Origin: Rhodospirillales bacterium
Lineage (GTDB): Bacteria > Pseudomonadota > Alphaproteobacteria > Acetobacterales > Acetobacteraceae
NCBI GenBank assembly: GCA_028288785.1
Contig: JAQGHV010000165.1
Location: forward strand, 1-37,912
DNA: 37,912 nucleotides
Direction: 5' to 3'
A program made the position numbers and the translations under genes. Below are positions 24,534 to 33,014 of this stretch, piece after piece. The notes beneath the pieces were generated by a model that did no database searches, was not told where the DNA came from, and was given only the letters and a program-made list of their open reading frames with translations. The stretch's first letter is position 1. Each line of letters opens with the position of its first letter.

Positions 24534-25537
24534 CAAACCATCCCTTCCTTCATCAATTCCCCGATCGCGGGGTCGCCCTCGGCGAAGCGCTCGAGCAGCA
24601 CCTCCGGCGCAATGCCACGCACGATGAAAACCATGCGGCTCGTGCGGTCCGCATCGGGCCAATCCGGTAGCCAGCGCGGCGCGTACATCGTGTGCTGCAC
24701 GGCGTGGATCGCGGCGGGGCCCCCTGCCCGGTCCGCGAATTCAACGATGCCCTTCACGCGGAGCAGATCCTCGCCATGGGTCTGCGCGAGGCGGCCAAGC
24801 GCCATCGCGAAAGCGAGCCTGGTCATCGGCCGGCGCAGCGTGAGTGTCCAGGCGGCGATGCCGTGCGCGTGCACCGCGGTCGCTGCCATGCGCGAGCGCG
24901 GGATGCGGAACACGCCGCCGTCGAACAGTAGCGTCGCGGGATCGACCTTGCGCGCATCCACCAGCGTCGCGATCGGGTTGAGTGCGGCCAGTTGCGCGCG
25001 CAACTCGTCCGATGCCGGTGCCAAATCCGTTTTGGTCAGCAGCAGGCGGTCGGCGCTCGCGGCCTGGGCGACGGCTTCGGGGAAGCGCGCGAGGGTGGCG
25101 AGGCCGAGCACCGCATCGACAGCGGTCACCACGGTATCCACGCGCAGGGATGCTTCCAGGAAGGCGTCGGCTGACAGGGTGTAGAGAATCGGCGCTGGCT
25201 CCGCGAGGCCGCTCGTCTCCAGCACGATGCGGCGGAACGGGCGCTCGCCAGGACGCGCGAGGCGGCGGAGCAGCATGTACAGCGTGTCCGCCAGGTCCTG
25301 CCGCACCGCGCAGCAGACGCAGCCATTTGGCAGCTCGACGACATCCTGGTCGATGGCGTCGAGGAGCAGATGATCGAGGCCCACTGCGCCGAATTCATTG
25401 ATGATGACGGCGGTGTCGGTGAAGCTGGGGTTCGCTAGCACGCGCGAGAGGAAGCTGGTCTTCCCGCTGCCGAGGAATCCCGTCAGCACCGAGAATGGCA
25501 AGGGCGCATCCGGCACCGGTGGGCGCGGCCCAATCAT
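24533..25537 (-). CDS. CobW/COG0523-family GTPase (putative metallochaperone)
   Basis: A 334-aa G3E GTPase. Walker A is GFLGSGKT (20-27), followed by INEFGAVGLDHLL and the metal-binding GCVCC motif (72-76), then ETSGLAEPAPI, LTKTDLA and a C-terminal CobW_C region (TRLAFAMALGRLAQTHGEDLLRVKGIVEFAD... HTMYAPRWLPDWPDADRTSRMVFIVRG). COG0523 proteins deliver Zn, Co or Fe to client enzymes. It is first in a two-gene unit with the hydantoinase (1-bp stop/start overlap), so that metalloenzyme is the obvious client. No Zur-type site was recognised upstream. Confidence 0.92.
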   Translation of the reverse strand: MIGPRPPVPDAPLPFSVLTGFLGSGKTSFLSRVLANPSFTDTAVIINEFGAVGLDHLLLDAIDQDVVELPNGCVCCAVRQDLADTLYMLLRRLARPGERPFRRIVLETSGLAEPAPILYTLSADAFLEASLRVDTVVTAVDAVLGLATLARFPEAVAQAASADRLLLTKTDLAPASDELRAQLAALNPIATLVDARKVDPATLLFDGGVFRIPRSRMAATAVHAHGIAAWTLTLRRPMTRLAFAMALGRLAQTHGEDLLRVKGIVEFADRAGGPAAIHAVQHTMYAPRWLPDWPDADRTSRMVFIVRGIAPEVLLERFAEGDPAIGELMKEGMV

Positions 25538-25623
25538 CGCGGGGCGGGTTTACACGTCATGCCGATCCCGTTCGCGCTTTCCATCTTCCGCCCGTCATCC
25601 AGTCGCGGGGAACGTTGCACGCC

Positions 25624-25824
25624 ATGGGCCGGCACGTAAACCTCGCCCCTGAGCATCCGGCATTCCGCGCCTTCCCTGATGCCGAAATGGCGCGCCACGC
25701 CGCCGTGGTGGCAGCCGCGGGAGTTCAGCCCGAACGAGCACCATGGACGGCACCGCGACCTTCGTGCAGCCTGCCAATGCGCGCCTGGGGGGGACGCAGT
25801 CCGAGACATCTGGAGGTCCGATAA
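25624..25824 (+). CDS. Possible small upstream ORF coupled to TctC (2)
   Basis: A 66-codon frame (MGRHVNLAPEHPAFRAFPDAEMARHAAV...) whose stop overlaps the ATG of the downstream TctC gene as TAATG. The first half looks protein-like, but the second half is Pro/Arg-rich and unrecognised, and its ribosome-binding site is weak. It could be a leader ORF or a chance frame in the 286-bp divergent spacer. Confidence 0.3.
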   Translation: MGRHVNLAPEHPAFRAFPDAEMARHAAVVAAAGVQPERAPWTAPRPSCSLPMRAWGGRSPRHLEVR

Positions 25825-26810
25825 TGCGCACCATGCGCCTGCCCCGCCGCACCGCCATGGCGGCTGCTTTCCTGCTCGCCGCTTCACCGCGCAACGCGCG
25901 CGCCGAGTGGCTTCCGAACCAGCCGATCCGCATCCTGAACGGCTACCCGCCGGGCGGCTCGGTGGACATCGTCTTCCGCATCGTCGCGGAGGGTGTGCTG
26001 CGCATCGCCGGAAAGACCATCGTGCAGGAGGTGCGCAGCGGCGCCTACGGCTTCATCGCCGCCCAGGCCGCCTCCCGCGCGGCACCAGATGGCTACACGC
26101 TGGCCAGCGCCATCATGGGGATGATGTGCGTGGCACCCGTGGTTCCCGGCAGCGTGATCCCGATCGATGTGGACCGCGACCTCACCCCGGTTGCGGCGCT
26201 CGCCGGCACGCCGATGGCGCTGATCGCGCGGCTCGATGCACCCTTCTCGGACCTCGATGGACTGGCCCGCTACGCCCGGTCGCGCAATGGTGGCGGCACC
26301 TTCGCGTCGTCCGGCAATGGCTCGATCAACCAGCTTGCCGCGGCGCACCTGCTCCATGAGCTCGGCGTCGAGATGACCCATGTTGCCTATCGCGGCGGCG
26401 CGCCGGCAGTGATGGACGTCGCGGCGCGCCGTGTTGATATCTTCATGGCCAATATAGCCGAGGTCGCGCAGCTGATCCGCGCCGGCGAGGTGAAGGCGCT
26501 CGGCATCACCTCGGCGACGCCGGTATCGCTGTTGCCGGACCTGCTGCCGTTCGCCGTGCAATATCCTTCCCTCGAGATCAACAACTGGTTCGGCGTCGCC
26601 GGGCCAGCCAACCTGCCCGACGACATCCGCGCCGGCCTTGCCGCGCTGTTCGCCCAGGCACTCGCCGACCCACAGACGGCCCGCACCCTGCGTGAGCGCG
26701 GTCTTGAACCCATGGGCGAAAGTGGGGAAGCCTTCGTGGCCCGTATCCGGCGCGACCGCGAGCGCTGGCGCGCGGTCGCCATCGCCGGCAACATCCGCTC
26801 CGACGGATAA
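25824..26810 (+). CDS. TctC/Bug-family substrate-binding protein (2)
   Basis: A 328-aa periplasmic binding protein with a signal peptide (MRLPRRTAMAAAFLLAASPRNARA). The mature Bug signature reads PNQPIRILNGYPPGGSVDIVFRIVAEGV, with later FASSGNGSINQLAAAHLLHELGVEMTHVAYRGGAPAVMDV. The start is supported by GGAGG eight bases upstream. It is first gene of a run with hyuA, hyuB and a TPP enzyme (12-bp gap to hyuA), so it probably binds the substrate those enzymes process. Membrane partners are absent. Confidence 0.92.
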   Translation: MRTMRLPRRTAMAAAFLLAASPRNARAEWLPNQPIRILNGYPPGGSVDIVFRIVAEGVLRIAGKTIVQEVRSGAYGFIAAQAASRAAPDGYTLASAIMGMMCVAPVVPGSVIPIDVDRDLTPVAALAGTPMALIARLDAPFSDLDGLARYARSRNGGGTFASSGNGSINQLAAAHLLHELGVEMTHVAYRGGAPAVMDVAARRVDIFMANIAEVAQLIRAGEVKALGITSATPVSLLPDLLPFAVQYPSLEINNWFGVAGPANLPDDIRAGLAALFAQALADPQTARTLRERGLEPMGESGEAFVARIRRDRERWRAVAIAGNIRSDG

Positions 26811-26822
26811 CCAGGATTTCTC

Positions 26823-28892
26823 ATGGCGCGTTACTCGCTTGGCATCGATATCGGCGGCACCTTCACGGATCTGGTGCTGCTGGACCCTGAGACCGGTCGC
26901 ACCGCGATCTGGAAGGAGAGCACCACCCCGGACGACCCCTCGCGCGGAGCCATGCACGGCCTCGCGCGGCTGCTTGATACGAGCAGGATCGCGGCCGCGG
27001 AAATCGTCCGCGTGGTGCACGCGACCACGCTGTTCACCAACGCGCTCATCGAGCGCAAGGGGGCGGCGACCGGGCTACTTACGACGGCCGGCTTCCGCGA
27101 TATCCTGGAGATCGGGCGCGAGCGGAAATACGAGCTGTACGATTTGTTCCTCGAGATGCCGAAGCCGCTAGTCCCGCGCCCCTGGCGACGCGACGTGCCC
27201 GAGCGCCTGAACGCCGATGGCAGCATCGAGACGCCGCTCGATATCGAGGCGGTGCTGGCCGAAGTGGGCGAGCTCGCGGCGGCGGGCGTCACCAGCCTCG
27301 CCATCTGCTTCCTCCACGCCTACGCGAACCCGGTCCATGAGCATGCGGCGGCGGCGGCCATCACCGCGCGCTTCCCGGCGTTGAGCTTGTCGCTGTCCTG
27401 CGATGTTGCGCCTGAGATCCGTGAATATCCGCGGATGACGACCACGGTCGCCAACGCCTATGTGCGCCCGATCGCTGAGATCTACCTGGACCGGTTGGAG
27501 GCGGCGCTGAAGGCCTCCGGCGTGCCTGGCGCGCTGTTCCTGATGCTCTCCAATGGCGGCCTCACCCATGGCGGCGAGGCCAAGCGCGCCCCGGTGCAGT
27601 TGCTCGAGAGTGGGCCTGCGGCGGGGGCTCTCGCGGGTGCCTGGTTCGGCCGCAAGGCGGGGCTCGACCGCGTGCTCGCCTTCGACATGGGCGGCACCAC
27701 GGCGAAGCTTGCCCTCGTCGATGACGGGGAGCCACTGGTCGCCTGGGGGTTCGAGGCCGCGCGCACCAAGCGCTTCCTGCGCGGCAGCGGCTTGCCGGTG
27801 CAGATCGCGACGGTGGAGCTCATCGAGATCGGCGCCGGTGGCGGGTCCATCGCGCGCGCCAGCGGCCTCGGCACCCTCCAGGTCGGGCCGGACAGCGCGG
27901 GCGCGGAGCCCGGGCCGGTCTGCTACGGCCGCGGCGGCACGGAACCGACCGTGACCGACAGCGACCTGGCCCTGGGCTACCTCAACGCGGATTTCTTCCT
28001 CGGAGGTGCCATGCGGATCGAGACGGCGCCGGCCCAGGCCGCCCTCGGGGCGCTGGCGGACCGGCTCGGCATTGCGGCGTCGCGCAGCGCCTTCGGCATC
28101 CATGACGTGGTGAACGAGACGATGGCGGGCGCTGCCCGCGTCGCCATCGCGGAGCGCGGGCGAGTCCCGCGCGACTATGCCTTGCTCGCGACCGGCGGCG
28201 CCGCGCCGGTGCATGCCTGGAACGTGGCCGAGAAGCTCGGCATCGATCGGGTGCTGTGCCCGCCGGGCGCCGGCGTCGGCAGCACAATCGGGATGCTGAT
28301 GGCGGCGGCACGGGTCGACCGCGTGGCCTCCTACACGACGGCGCTTGCGGCCGCCGACTGGAAGCATATCGCCGCGATCTTCGCGACGCTGGAGGCCGAC
28401 GCGCATGCGGTCGTGCGCGACACCGGCGCCGACCTCACGCAGCAGAGCGTGCGGCGGCTCGCGGATATGCGCTATGTTGGCCAGGGTTCGGAAATCACCA
28501 TCGCATTGCCCAGGAACATCGACCCCACGGGCGTGCTTGAAGCCTTCGAGACCGCCTACAAGCGCCTGTTCGGCCGCACACCGCCCGGCGCGCAGGCGCA
28601 GTTCGTCGCACTGCGCCTGGCGCTCAGCGCGCCGATGCCTGGCGCTGGTGGCACATTGCTCATCACCGGCATGGCCGGCGCGGCACCACTGAAGGGTAGC
28701 CGCTTCGTCCATTTCGAAGCCGCCGGCGGTGCCGTCGAGACACCCGTCTATGACCGCTACGCCCTGCCGCCCGGCAGCGTGCTGCGCGGCCCCGCCATCT
28801 TCGAGGAAAACGAGAGCACCTTCGTCGTGGGACCGGGCGCGCGCGTCACGATCCTGCCTGATGGGGCCATGCTCGCGGAGCGCCTGCCATGA
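26823..28892 (+). CDS. hyuA: Hydantoinase/oxoprolinase family protein, subunit A
   Basis: A 689-aa ATP-dependent cyclic amidase subunit. The actin-like ATPase signatures are GIDIGGTFTDLVLLD at the N-terminus and FDMGGTTAKLALVDDGEP in the middle, with an acetophenone-carboxylase/oxoprolinase-like C-terminal part. With subunit B it would hydrolyse (or carboxylate) a substrate such as N-methylhydantoin or 5-oxoproline. AGGA precedes the ATG. It overlaps the B subunit by ATGA at 28889-28892. Length and motifs are normal for the family; the substrate cannot be read. Confidence 0.93.
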   Translation: MARYSLGIDIGGTFTDLVLLDPETGRTAIWKESTTPDDPSRGAMHGLARLLDTSRIAAAEIVRVVHATTLFTNALIERKGAATGLLTTAGFRDILEIGRERKYELYDLFLEMPKPLVPRPWRRDVPERLNADGSIETPLDIEAVLAEVGELAAAGVTSLAICFLHAYANPVHEHAAAAAITARFPALSLSLSCDVAPEIREYPRMTTTVANAYVRPIAEIYLDRLEAALKASGVPGALFLMLSNGGLTHGGEAKRAPVQLLESGPAAGALAGAWFGRKAGLDRVLAFDMGGTTAKLALVDDGEPLVAWGFEAARTKRFLRGSGLPVQIATVELIEIGAGGGSIARASGLGTLQVGPDSAGAEPGPVCYGRGGTEPTVTDSDLALGYLNADFFLGGAMRIETAPAQAALGALADRLGIAASRSAFGIHDVVNETMAGAARVAIAERGRVPRDYALLATGGAAPVHAWNVAEKLGIDRVLCPPGAGVGSTIGMLMAAARVDRVASYTTALAAADWKHIAAIFATLEADAHAVVRDTGADLTQQSVRRLADMRYVGQGSEITIALPRNIDPTGVLEAFETAYKRLFGRTPPGAQAQFVALRLALSAPMPGAGGTLLITGMAGAAPLKGSRFVHFEAAGGAVETPVYDRYALPPGSVLRGPAIFEENESTFVVGPGARVTILPDGAMLAERLP

Positions 28893-30514
28893 CCGATCCT
28901 ACCCCCCGCACTTTCGACGCCGTCGAGATCGAACTGCTCTGGCGCCGCCTGATCTCGCTGGTGGACGAGGCCGCCGCCGCGCTGGTTCGCACCAGCTTCT
29001 CGACCCTGGTGCGCGAGAGCTACGACTTCTCCTGCATTGTCACCGACGCATCGGGGCAGTCGCTGGTGCAGGCCACCGAGAGCATCCCGAGCTTCATCGG
29101 CACCCTGCCCGAGACGGTGAAGCACTTCCTCCGCGCCTTCCCGGAGGAGACGCTGTCGCCCGGCGACGTGCTCATCACCAACGACATCTGGCTCGGCACC
29201 GGGCACCTGCCCGACATCACCGTGGCCAAGCCGATCTTCCTCGACGGCAAGCTGGTGGCGTTCAGCGCATCGACCGCGCATGCCCCGGATATCGGCGGCA
29301 AGATCCGCAGCCCCGAGCCGCGCGAGGTGTTCGAGGAAGGGCTGCAGATCCCTCCGCTCCGGTTGATGCATGCCGGACGCGTCGACGACACGCTGGTTGC
29401 GATGATCCGGAAGAACGTGCGCACGCCCGAGCAGACGCTCGGCGACCTCTGGGCGCAGGTCGTCGCACTGGACCTCATGGAGGAGCGGCTGCTGATCCTG
29501 ATGGCGCAGGCGAAGCTCGATCACCTGCGCGACCTCGCCGCCGACATCCATGGCCGCTGCGAGGTTGCCATGCGGGACGCGATCCGCGCCCTGCCCGATG
29601 GCACGTACCATTCGGAGCTGCAGACCGACGGCGTCCTGGACCGGCCGGTGACACTCAAGATGGCCCTCACCATTGCGGGCGACGCCATCACGGTGGACTA
29701 CGCGGGCACCGACGGGCAGGTGGATCGCGCGATCAACTGCGCGCTTTGCTACACCTATGCGATGACGATGTACGGCATCAAGGTGTGCACCAGCGCCACC
29801 CTGCCGAACAACGAGGGTGCCTGGCGGCCGATCACCGTGCTCGCCCCGCCAGGCTGCATCGTGAACCCGCAATTCCCGGCCTCCGGCGGCTCGCGCATGC
29901 TGATCGGGCACTACCTGCCGATGTTGGTCTTCGGCTGCCTCGGCCAGGTGGTGCCGGAGCGGGTGATGGCGGCCTGCGGGTCGCCTATGTGGGGGATGAA
30001 CCAATCGGGCGTGCGCGACGCGGATGACGGCGCCGGAAAGCCCTACGCGAACATGTTCTTCTTCAATGGCGGGATGGGCGGCAACACGCGCGGCGACGGC
30101 CTTTCGTGCCTGTCGTGGCCGTCCAACGTGTCCTCCACCGCGGTCGAGATCAGCGAGCAGATCGCTCCCGTCCGCATCCGCCACAAGCGCCTGCGGGTGG
30201 GCAGCGGCGGCGATGGCCGGCATCGCGGCGGGCTGGGGCAGGAGATCCTGTTCGAGAACCTCTCCGCCACGCCCGTTGCCGTCTCCTTCCTGGCCGAGCG
30301 CACCATCTTCGCGGCCTTCGGCATCGAGGGCGGAGGCGCCGGCGCGCCAGGCGTGCTGGAGATCAATGGCGAGCGCGTCGATCCCAAGCGGCAATACGTG
30401 CTGCATGAGGGCGATACGGTCTCCATGGCAACACCAGGTGGTGGTGGCCATGGCCCGCCTGGCGAGCGTGACCCGGCGGCGCGGCGGGCCGATCACGAGG
30501 CCGGCTACCTCTAG
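28889..30514 (+). CDS. hyuB: Hydantoinase B/oxoprolinase family protein, subunit B
   Basis: A 541-aa HyuB-type subunit. It has the N-terminal VEIELLWRRLISLVDEAAAALVRTSFSTLVRESYDFSC, the metal/substrate-region block GDVLITNDIWLGTGHLPDITV, and SASTAHAPDIGG, as in the family. The C-terminal GDTVSMATPGGGGHGPPGERDPAARRADHEAGYL is the usual Gly-rich end. It acts with HyuA. It is 63 bp upstream of the TPP enzyme, which has its own strong GGGAGGAAG site, so all four genes are likely one transcript. Confidence 0.93.
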   Translation: MTDPTPRTFDAVEIELLWRRLISLVDEAAAALVRTSFSTLVRESYDFSCIVTDASGQSLVQATESIPSFIGTLPETVKHFLRAFPEETLSPGDVLITNDIWLGTGHLPDITVAKPIFLDGKLVAFSASTAHAPDIGGKIRSPEPREVFEEGLQIPPLRLMHAGRVDDTLVAMIRKNVRTPEQTLGDLWAQVVALDLMEERLLILMAQAKLDHLRDLAADIHGRCEVAMRDAIRALPDGTYHSELQTDGVLDRPVTLKMALTIAGDAITVDYAGTDGQVDRAINCALCYTYAMTMYGIKVCTSATLPNNEGAWRPITVLAPPGCIVNPQFPASGGSRMLIGHYLPMLVFGCLGQVVPERVMAACGSPMWGMNQSGVRDADDGAGKPYANMFFFNGGMGGNTRGDGLSCLSWPSNVSSTAVEISEQIAPVRIRHKRLRVGSGGDGRHRGGLGQEILFENLSATPVAVSFLAERTIFAAFGIEGGGAGAPGVLEINGERVDPKRQYVLHEGDTVSMATPGGGGHGPPGERDPAARRADHEAGYL

Positions 30515-30577
30515 CCGCCCCCTGGCCTGAGCTTGCCGGCGCGCGCATAGTCGCCGGCAAAACAGGGAGGAAGCGGG

Positions 30578-32206
30578 ATGAAACTCGGCGCAGCGATTGC
30601 GGAAATCATGAAACGTGAGGGCATCGAAATCCTCACGGGATATCCGGTCAACCACCTCATTGAATTCGCCGCCGAGCGGGATATCCGCCCGGTGATGGTG
30701 CGCCAGGAGCGCATCGGCCTGCACATGGCCGACGCCATCTCCCGCGTCACCTCCGGCCGCAAGATAGGCGCCTTTTGCATGCAGCACGGGCCGGGTGCCG
30801 AGAACGCCTATGGCGGCGTGGCGCAGGCCTATGGCGAGAGCGTGCCGATCCTGGTGGTGCCGATGGGCTATGCCCGCCGCATCGCGCATATCGACCCGAA
30901 CTTCAACTCCTCCATCTCGATGAAGGGCATCTCGAAATCGGCCGAGCCGGTGTTCATCGCCGCCGAGATCGGCAACATCATGCGCCGCGCCTTCACCCGC
31001 CTGCGCAATGGCCGCGGTGGCCCCGTGATCGTGGAAGTGCCGACGGATATGTGGAACGAGGAGGTGGCCGAGCCGCTCGACTACATCCCCGTGATGGCGA
31101 CGCGCTACGGCCCCGACCCGGCCGAGATCCGCAAGGCGGCCAAGCTGCTGGCCAATGCGAAGAACCCGGTCATCTATGCTGGCAGCGGCGTGCATTGGGC
31201 CGAGGCGTGGCAGCAGCTGCGCGTGCTGGCGGAGCTGCTGGGCGCGCCGGTAACCACGAGCCTTGGCGGCAAGTCGAGCTTCCCGGAGGATCATCCCCTG
31301 TCGCTGGGCTCCGGTGGGCTCGCGATGCCGCGGCCGGTGCGGACCTTCCTCGATCGCGCGGATGTGGTGTTCGGCATCGGGTGCAGCTTTACGGAGACGA
31401 ATTTCGGCATCCGCATGCCGAAGGGTCCGCGCTACATCCACGCGACGCTCGACCCCATGCACCTGAACAAGGACCTCCGCGCCGAGGTCGGGCTGATCGG
31501 CGATGCCGCCCTAACGCTCGATGCGCTGCTGGCGGAGCTTTCGGGCATGGTGAGCGGGCGCGACTATACCGCCGTCGCCGCCGAGATCGCCGCCGGGCAG
31601 GAAGCCTGGCTTGGCGAGTGGATGGGCAAGCTCACGCACGACAATGGGCCGCTCAATCCCTATCGCGTGCTGTGGGACCTGCAGCACACGGTGGATATGA
31701 AGAACACCATCATCACGCATGACGCCGGCAGCCCGCGCGACCAGCTCAGCCCGTTCTGGAAGGCCACGGAGCCGCTGAGCTATCTCGGCTGGGGCAAGAC
31801 GACGCAGCTGGGCTACGGGTTGGGTCTCGCGATGGGTGCGAAGCTCGCGAAGCCGGAGAAGCTGTGCATGAACGTCTGGGGCGATGCCGCGATCGGCTTT
31901 ACGGGGATGGACTTCGAGACCTGCGTGCGCGAGCGCATTCCGATCCTGTCGGTGCTGCTGAACAACTTCTCCATGGCGATCGAGCTCAAAGTCATGCCGA
32001 TCAGCACGGAGAAGTACCGCAGCACGGACATCTCCGGCGACTACGCGGCGATGGCGCGCGCCTTCGGCGGCCATGGCGAACGGGTGACGGAGCACTCGGA
32101 GATCGTGCCAGCCATCCGCCGCGCGATCGCGCAGACGGAGGCTGGCGTTCCGGCGTTACTGGAGTTCATCACGAGCAAGGAGACGGAAGTCTCGCGCCAC
32201 AACTGA
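30578..32206 (+). CDS. Thiamine pyrophosphate-dependent enzyme (acetolactate-synthase-like)
   Basis: A 542-aa enzyme with the three-domain TPP fold. The N-terminal Pyr domain carries the catalytic Glu44 in MVRQERIGLHMADA, a central domain follows (LLANAKNPVIYAGSGVHWAEA), and the C-terminal PP domain has the Mg-TPP motif WGDAAIGFTGMDFETCVRERIPILSVLLNN. The FAD-binding details of true acetolactate synthase are not obvious. The family acts on 2-oxo acids (decarboxylation or carboligation). Position at the end of the hyuAB run suggests it handles the ring-opened or keto-acid product. Exact reaction unknown. Confidence 0.9.
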   Translation: MKLGAAIAEIMKREGIEILTGYPVNHLIEFAAERDIRPVMVRQERIGLHMADAISRVTSGRKIGAFCMQHGPGAENAYGGVAQAYGESVPILVVPMGYARRIAHIDPNFNSSISMKGISKSAEPVFIAAEIGNIMRRAFTRLRNGRGGPVIVEVPTDMWNEEVAEPLDYIPVMATRYGPDPAEIRKAAKLLANAKNPVIYAGSGVHWAEAWQQLRVLAELLGAPVTTSLGGKSSFPEDHPLSLGSGGLAMPRPVRTFLDRADVVFGIGCSFTETNFGIRMPKGPRYIHATLDPMHLNKDLRAEVGLIGDAALTLDALLAELSGMVSGRDYTAVAAEIAAGQEAWLGEWMGKLTHDNGPLNPYRVLWDLQHTVDMKNTIITHDAGSPRDQLSPFWKATEPLSYLGWGKTTQLGYGLGLAMGAKLAKPEKLCMNVWGDAAIGFTGMDFETCVRERIPILSVLLNNFSMAIELKVMPISTEKYRSTDISGDYAAMARAFGGHGERVTEHSEIVPAIRRAIAQTEAGVPALLEFITSKETEVSRHN

Positions 32207-32222
32207 AGTGTCTAGAGAAGCG

Positions 32223-32251
32223 GCCGGCCGGGCGACGCAATCCTGGCCGGC
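32223..32251 (+). terminator. Hairpin downstream of the TPP enzyme gene
   Basis: GCCGGCC and GGCCGGC form a perfect 7-bp stem around a 15-nt loop, 16 bp after the TPP-enzyme stop. There is no U-run, so it is only a candidate 3'-end structure for the hyu operon. Confidence 0.35.
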
Positions 32252-32328
32252 ACGTGCCTCTGACGTGACCTTTCTCCGACACCTCAGGCGCAAGCGCCAG
32301 AACAGCCGGCAGCAGGCAGGTGCGCTAA

Positions 32329-32469
32329 CTACCGGCGGGTCTTCGCCAGGATGACGTCGCGACCGGCAAAGTCGAGCGACACGGGCTCATAGACACGCCA
32401 GCTACCCTTCTTTCCGGCGAGCTGAGAGGTGATGTGGGCTGGCGACCCAGCGTCGTAGGGGAGTCTCAT
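32329..32469 (-). CDS. Possible 46-aa small protein
   Basis: Minus-strand frame MRLPYDAGSPAHITSQLAGKKGSWRVYEPVSLDFAGRDVILAKTRR, ending in TAG. Its composition is balanced and protein-like, unlike the Arg-rich shadow frames around it, and Trp, Tyr, Phe and Lys are all present. It may be a real miniprotein or the tail of a decayed gene. No good Shine-Dalgarno is visible; its ATG sits within a perfect CATTGT-TTC-ACAATG palindrome. No family recognised. Confidence 0.35.
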   Translation of the reverse strand: MRLPYDAGSPAHITSQLAGKKGSWRVYEPVSLDFAGRDVILAKTRR

Positions 32470-32481
32470 TGTTTCACAATG
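32467..32481. promoter_or_regulatory. 15-bp perfect inverted repeat CATTGT-TTC-ACAATG
   Basis: Perfect 6-bp arms with a 3-bp spacer, AT-rich compared with its surroundings, overlapping the start of the 46-aa frame. It may be an operator or a small hairpin. Function not known. Confidence 0.4.
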
Positions 32482-32825
32482 AACGGATCCTCAGCGCCCC
32501 TGGGGAGCATGCTCCGCTACTGGAGCGCGCTCGCCAGCGCGTTTGCCACCCCTGGGCCGGCCTCCGTCGTGCCCTGCCCCACGCCATCGGCCGTCGGCGT
32601 GTGTACGGTCTTCCGTGGGGGTCTGCGCCGGACTGGCGGGGCACCCAAATTCTAAGGTGGCGGCGGCGCTTATGCCGCTGCGTCGCGCGAGCAGTGGACC
32701 GATGCCGGGAAACGCCGACGCTCGCGTTCCTCCATCCCGGGCCGGAATTCGCCAGAGGGTGAAACTATCGTCCCCGACCTCGCCTTTCCTAATGGCCCCA
32801 GTTCATCACATGGAGATGAAAGCTG

Positions 32826-33014
32826 ATGAAAATATCCCTTCGCATGTTGGCACCTATTGCGCTTGCCAGCCTGAGTCTTGTTGCCGGCTGCGCGAGTTCA
32901 CAAAGCAACCCGGCCTTCGTGCCAGCCCCCGGGCGCAATCCGGCGCCACAGAACGAGTCCCGCAGCGGCAACTCAACGGTGCAGCCTGGTCAGTTGGTGG
33001 CCCCAAACCGCTAA
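32826..33014 (+). CDS. Small predicted lipoprotein
   Basis: A 62-aa protein with a classical lipoprotein signal: basic MKISLR, hydrophobic MLAPIALASLSLVA, and lipobox LVAG-C at about residues 18-22. The 40-residue mature part is low in complexity, rich in Ser, Asn, Pro and Gln (SSQSNPAFVPAPGRNPAPQNESRSGNSTVQPG). GGAGATGAAAGCTG precedes the ATG, giving a good ribosome-binding site. Function unknown; its isolation from other genes suggests an independently expressed envelope protein. Confidence 0.78.
   Translation: MKISLRMLAPIALASLSLVAGCASSQSNPAFVPAPGRNPAPQNESRSGNSTVQPGQLVAPNR

Larger units (their letters stand above)
32207..32825. other. Gene-poor spacer between the TPP enzyme and the lipoprotein
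   Basis: About 620 bp with no recognisable long gene. It holds the hairpin at 32223-32251, a 46-codon minus-strand frame at 32329-32469 and a palindrome at 32467-32481. Forward ORFs here (such as 32434-32655) are Arg/Pro/Cys-rich, lack ribosome-binding sites and look like chance frames. The base composition is slightly lower in GC than the flanking genes. Confidence 0.6.

Noticed and set aside
23646-25184. 512-aa plus-strand ORF opposite the hydantoinase and CobW genes
   Set aside because: Antisense to two well-supported genes with intact catalytic motifs; shadow composition.
28757-31462. 901-aa minus-strand ORF
   Set aside because: It is the antisense shadow of hyuB and the TPP enzyme; His/Arg/Gly-rich composition, no domain and no ribosome-binding site, while the plus-strand frames carry clear family motifs.
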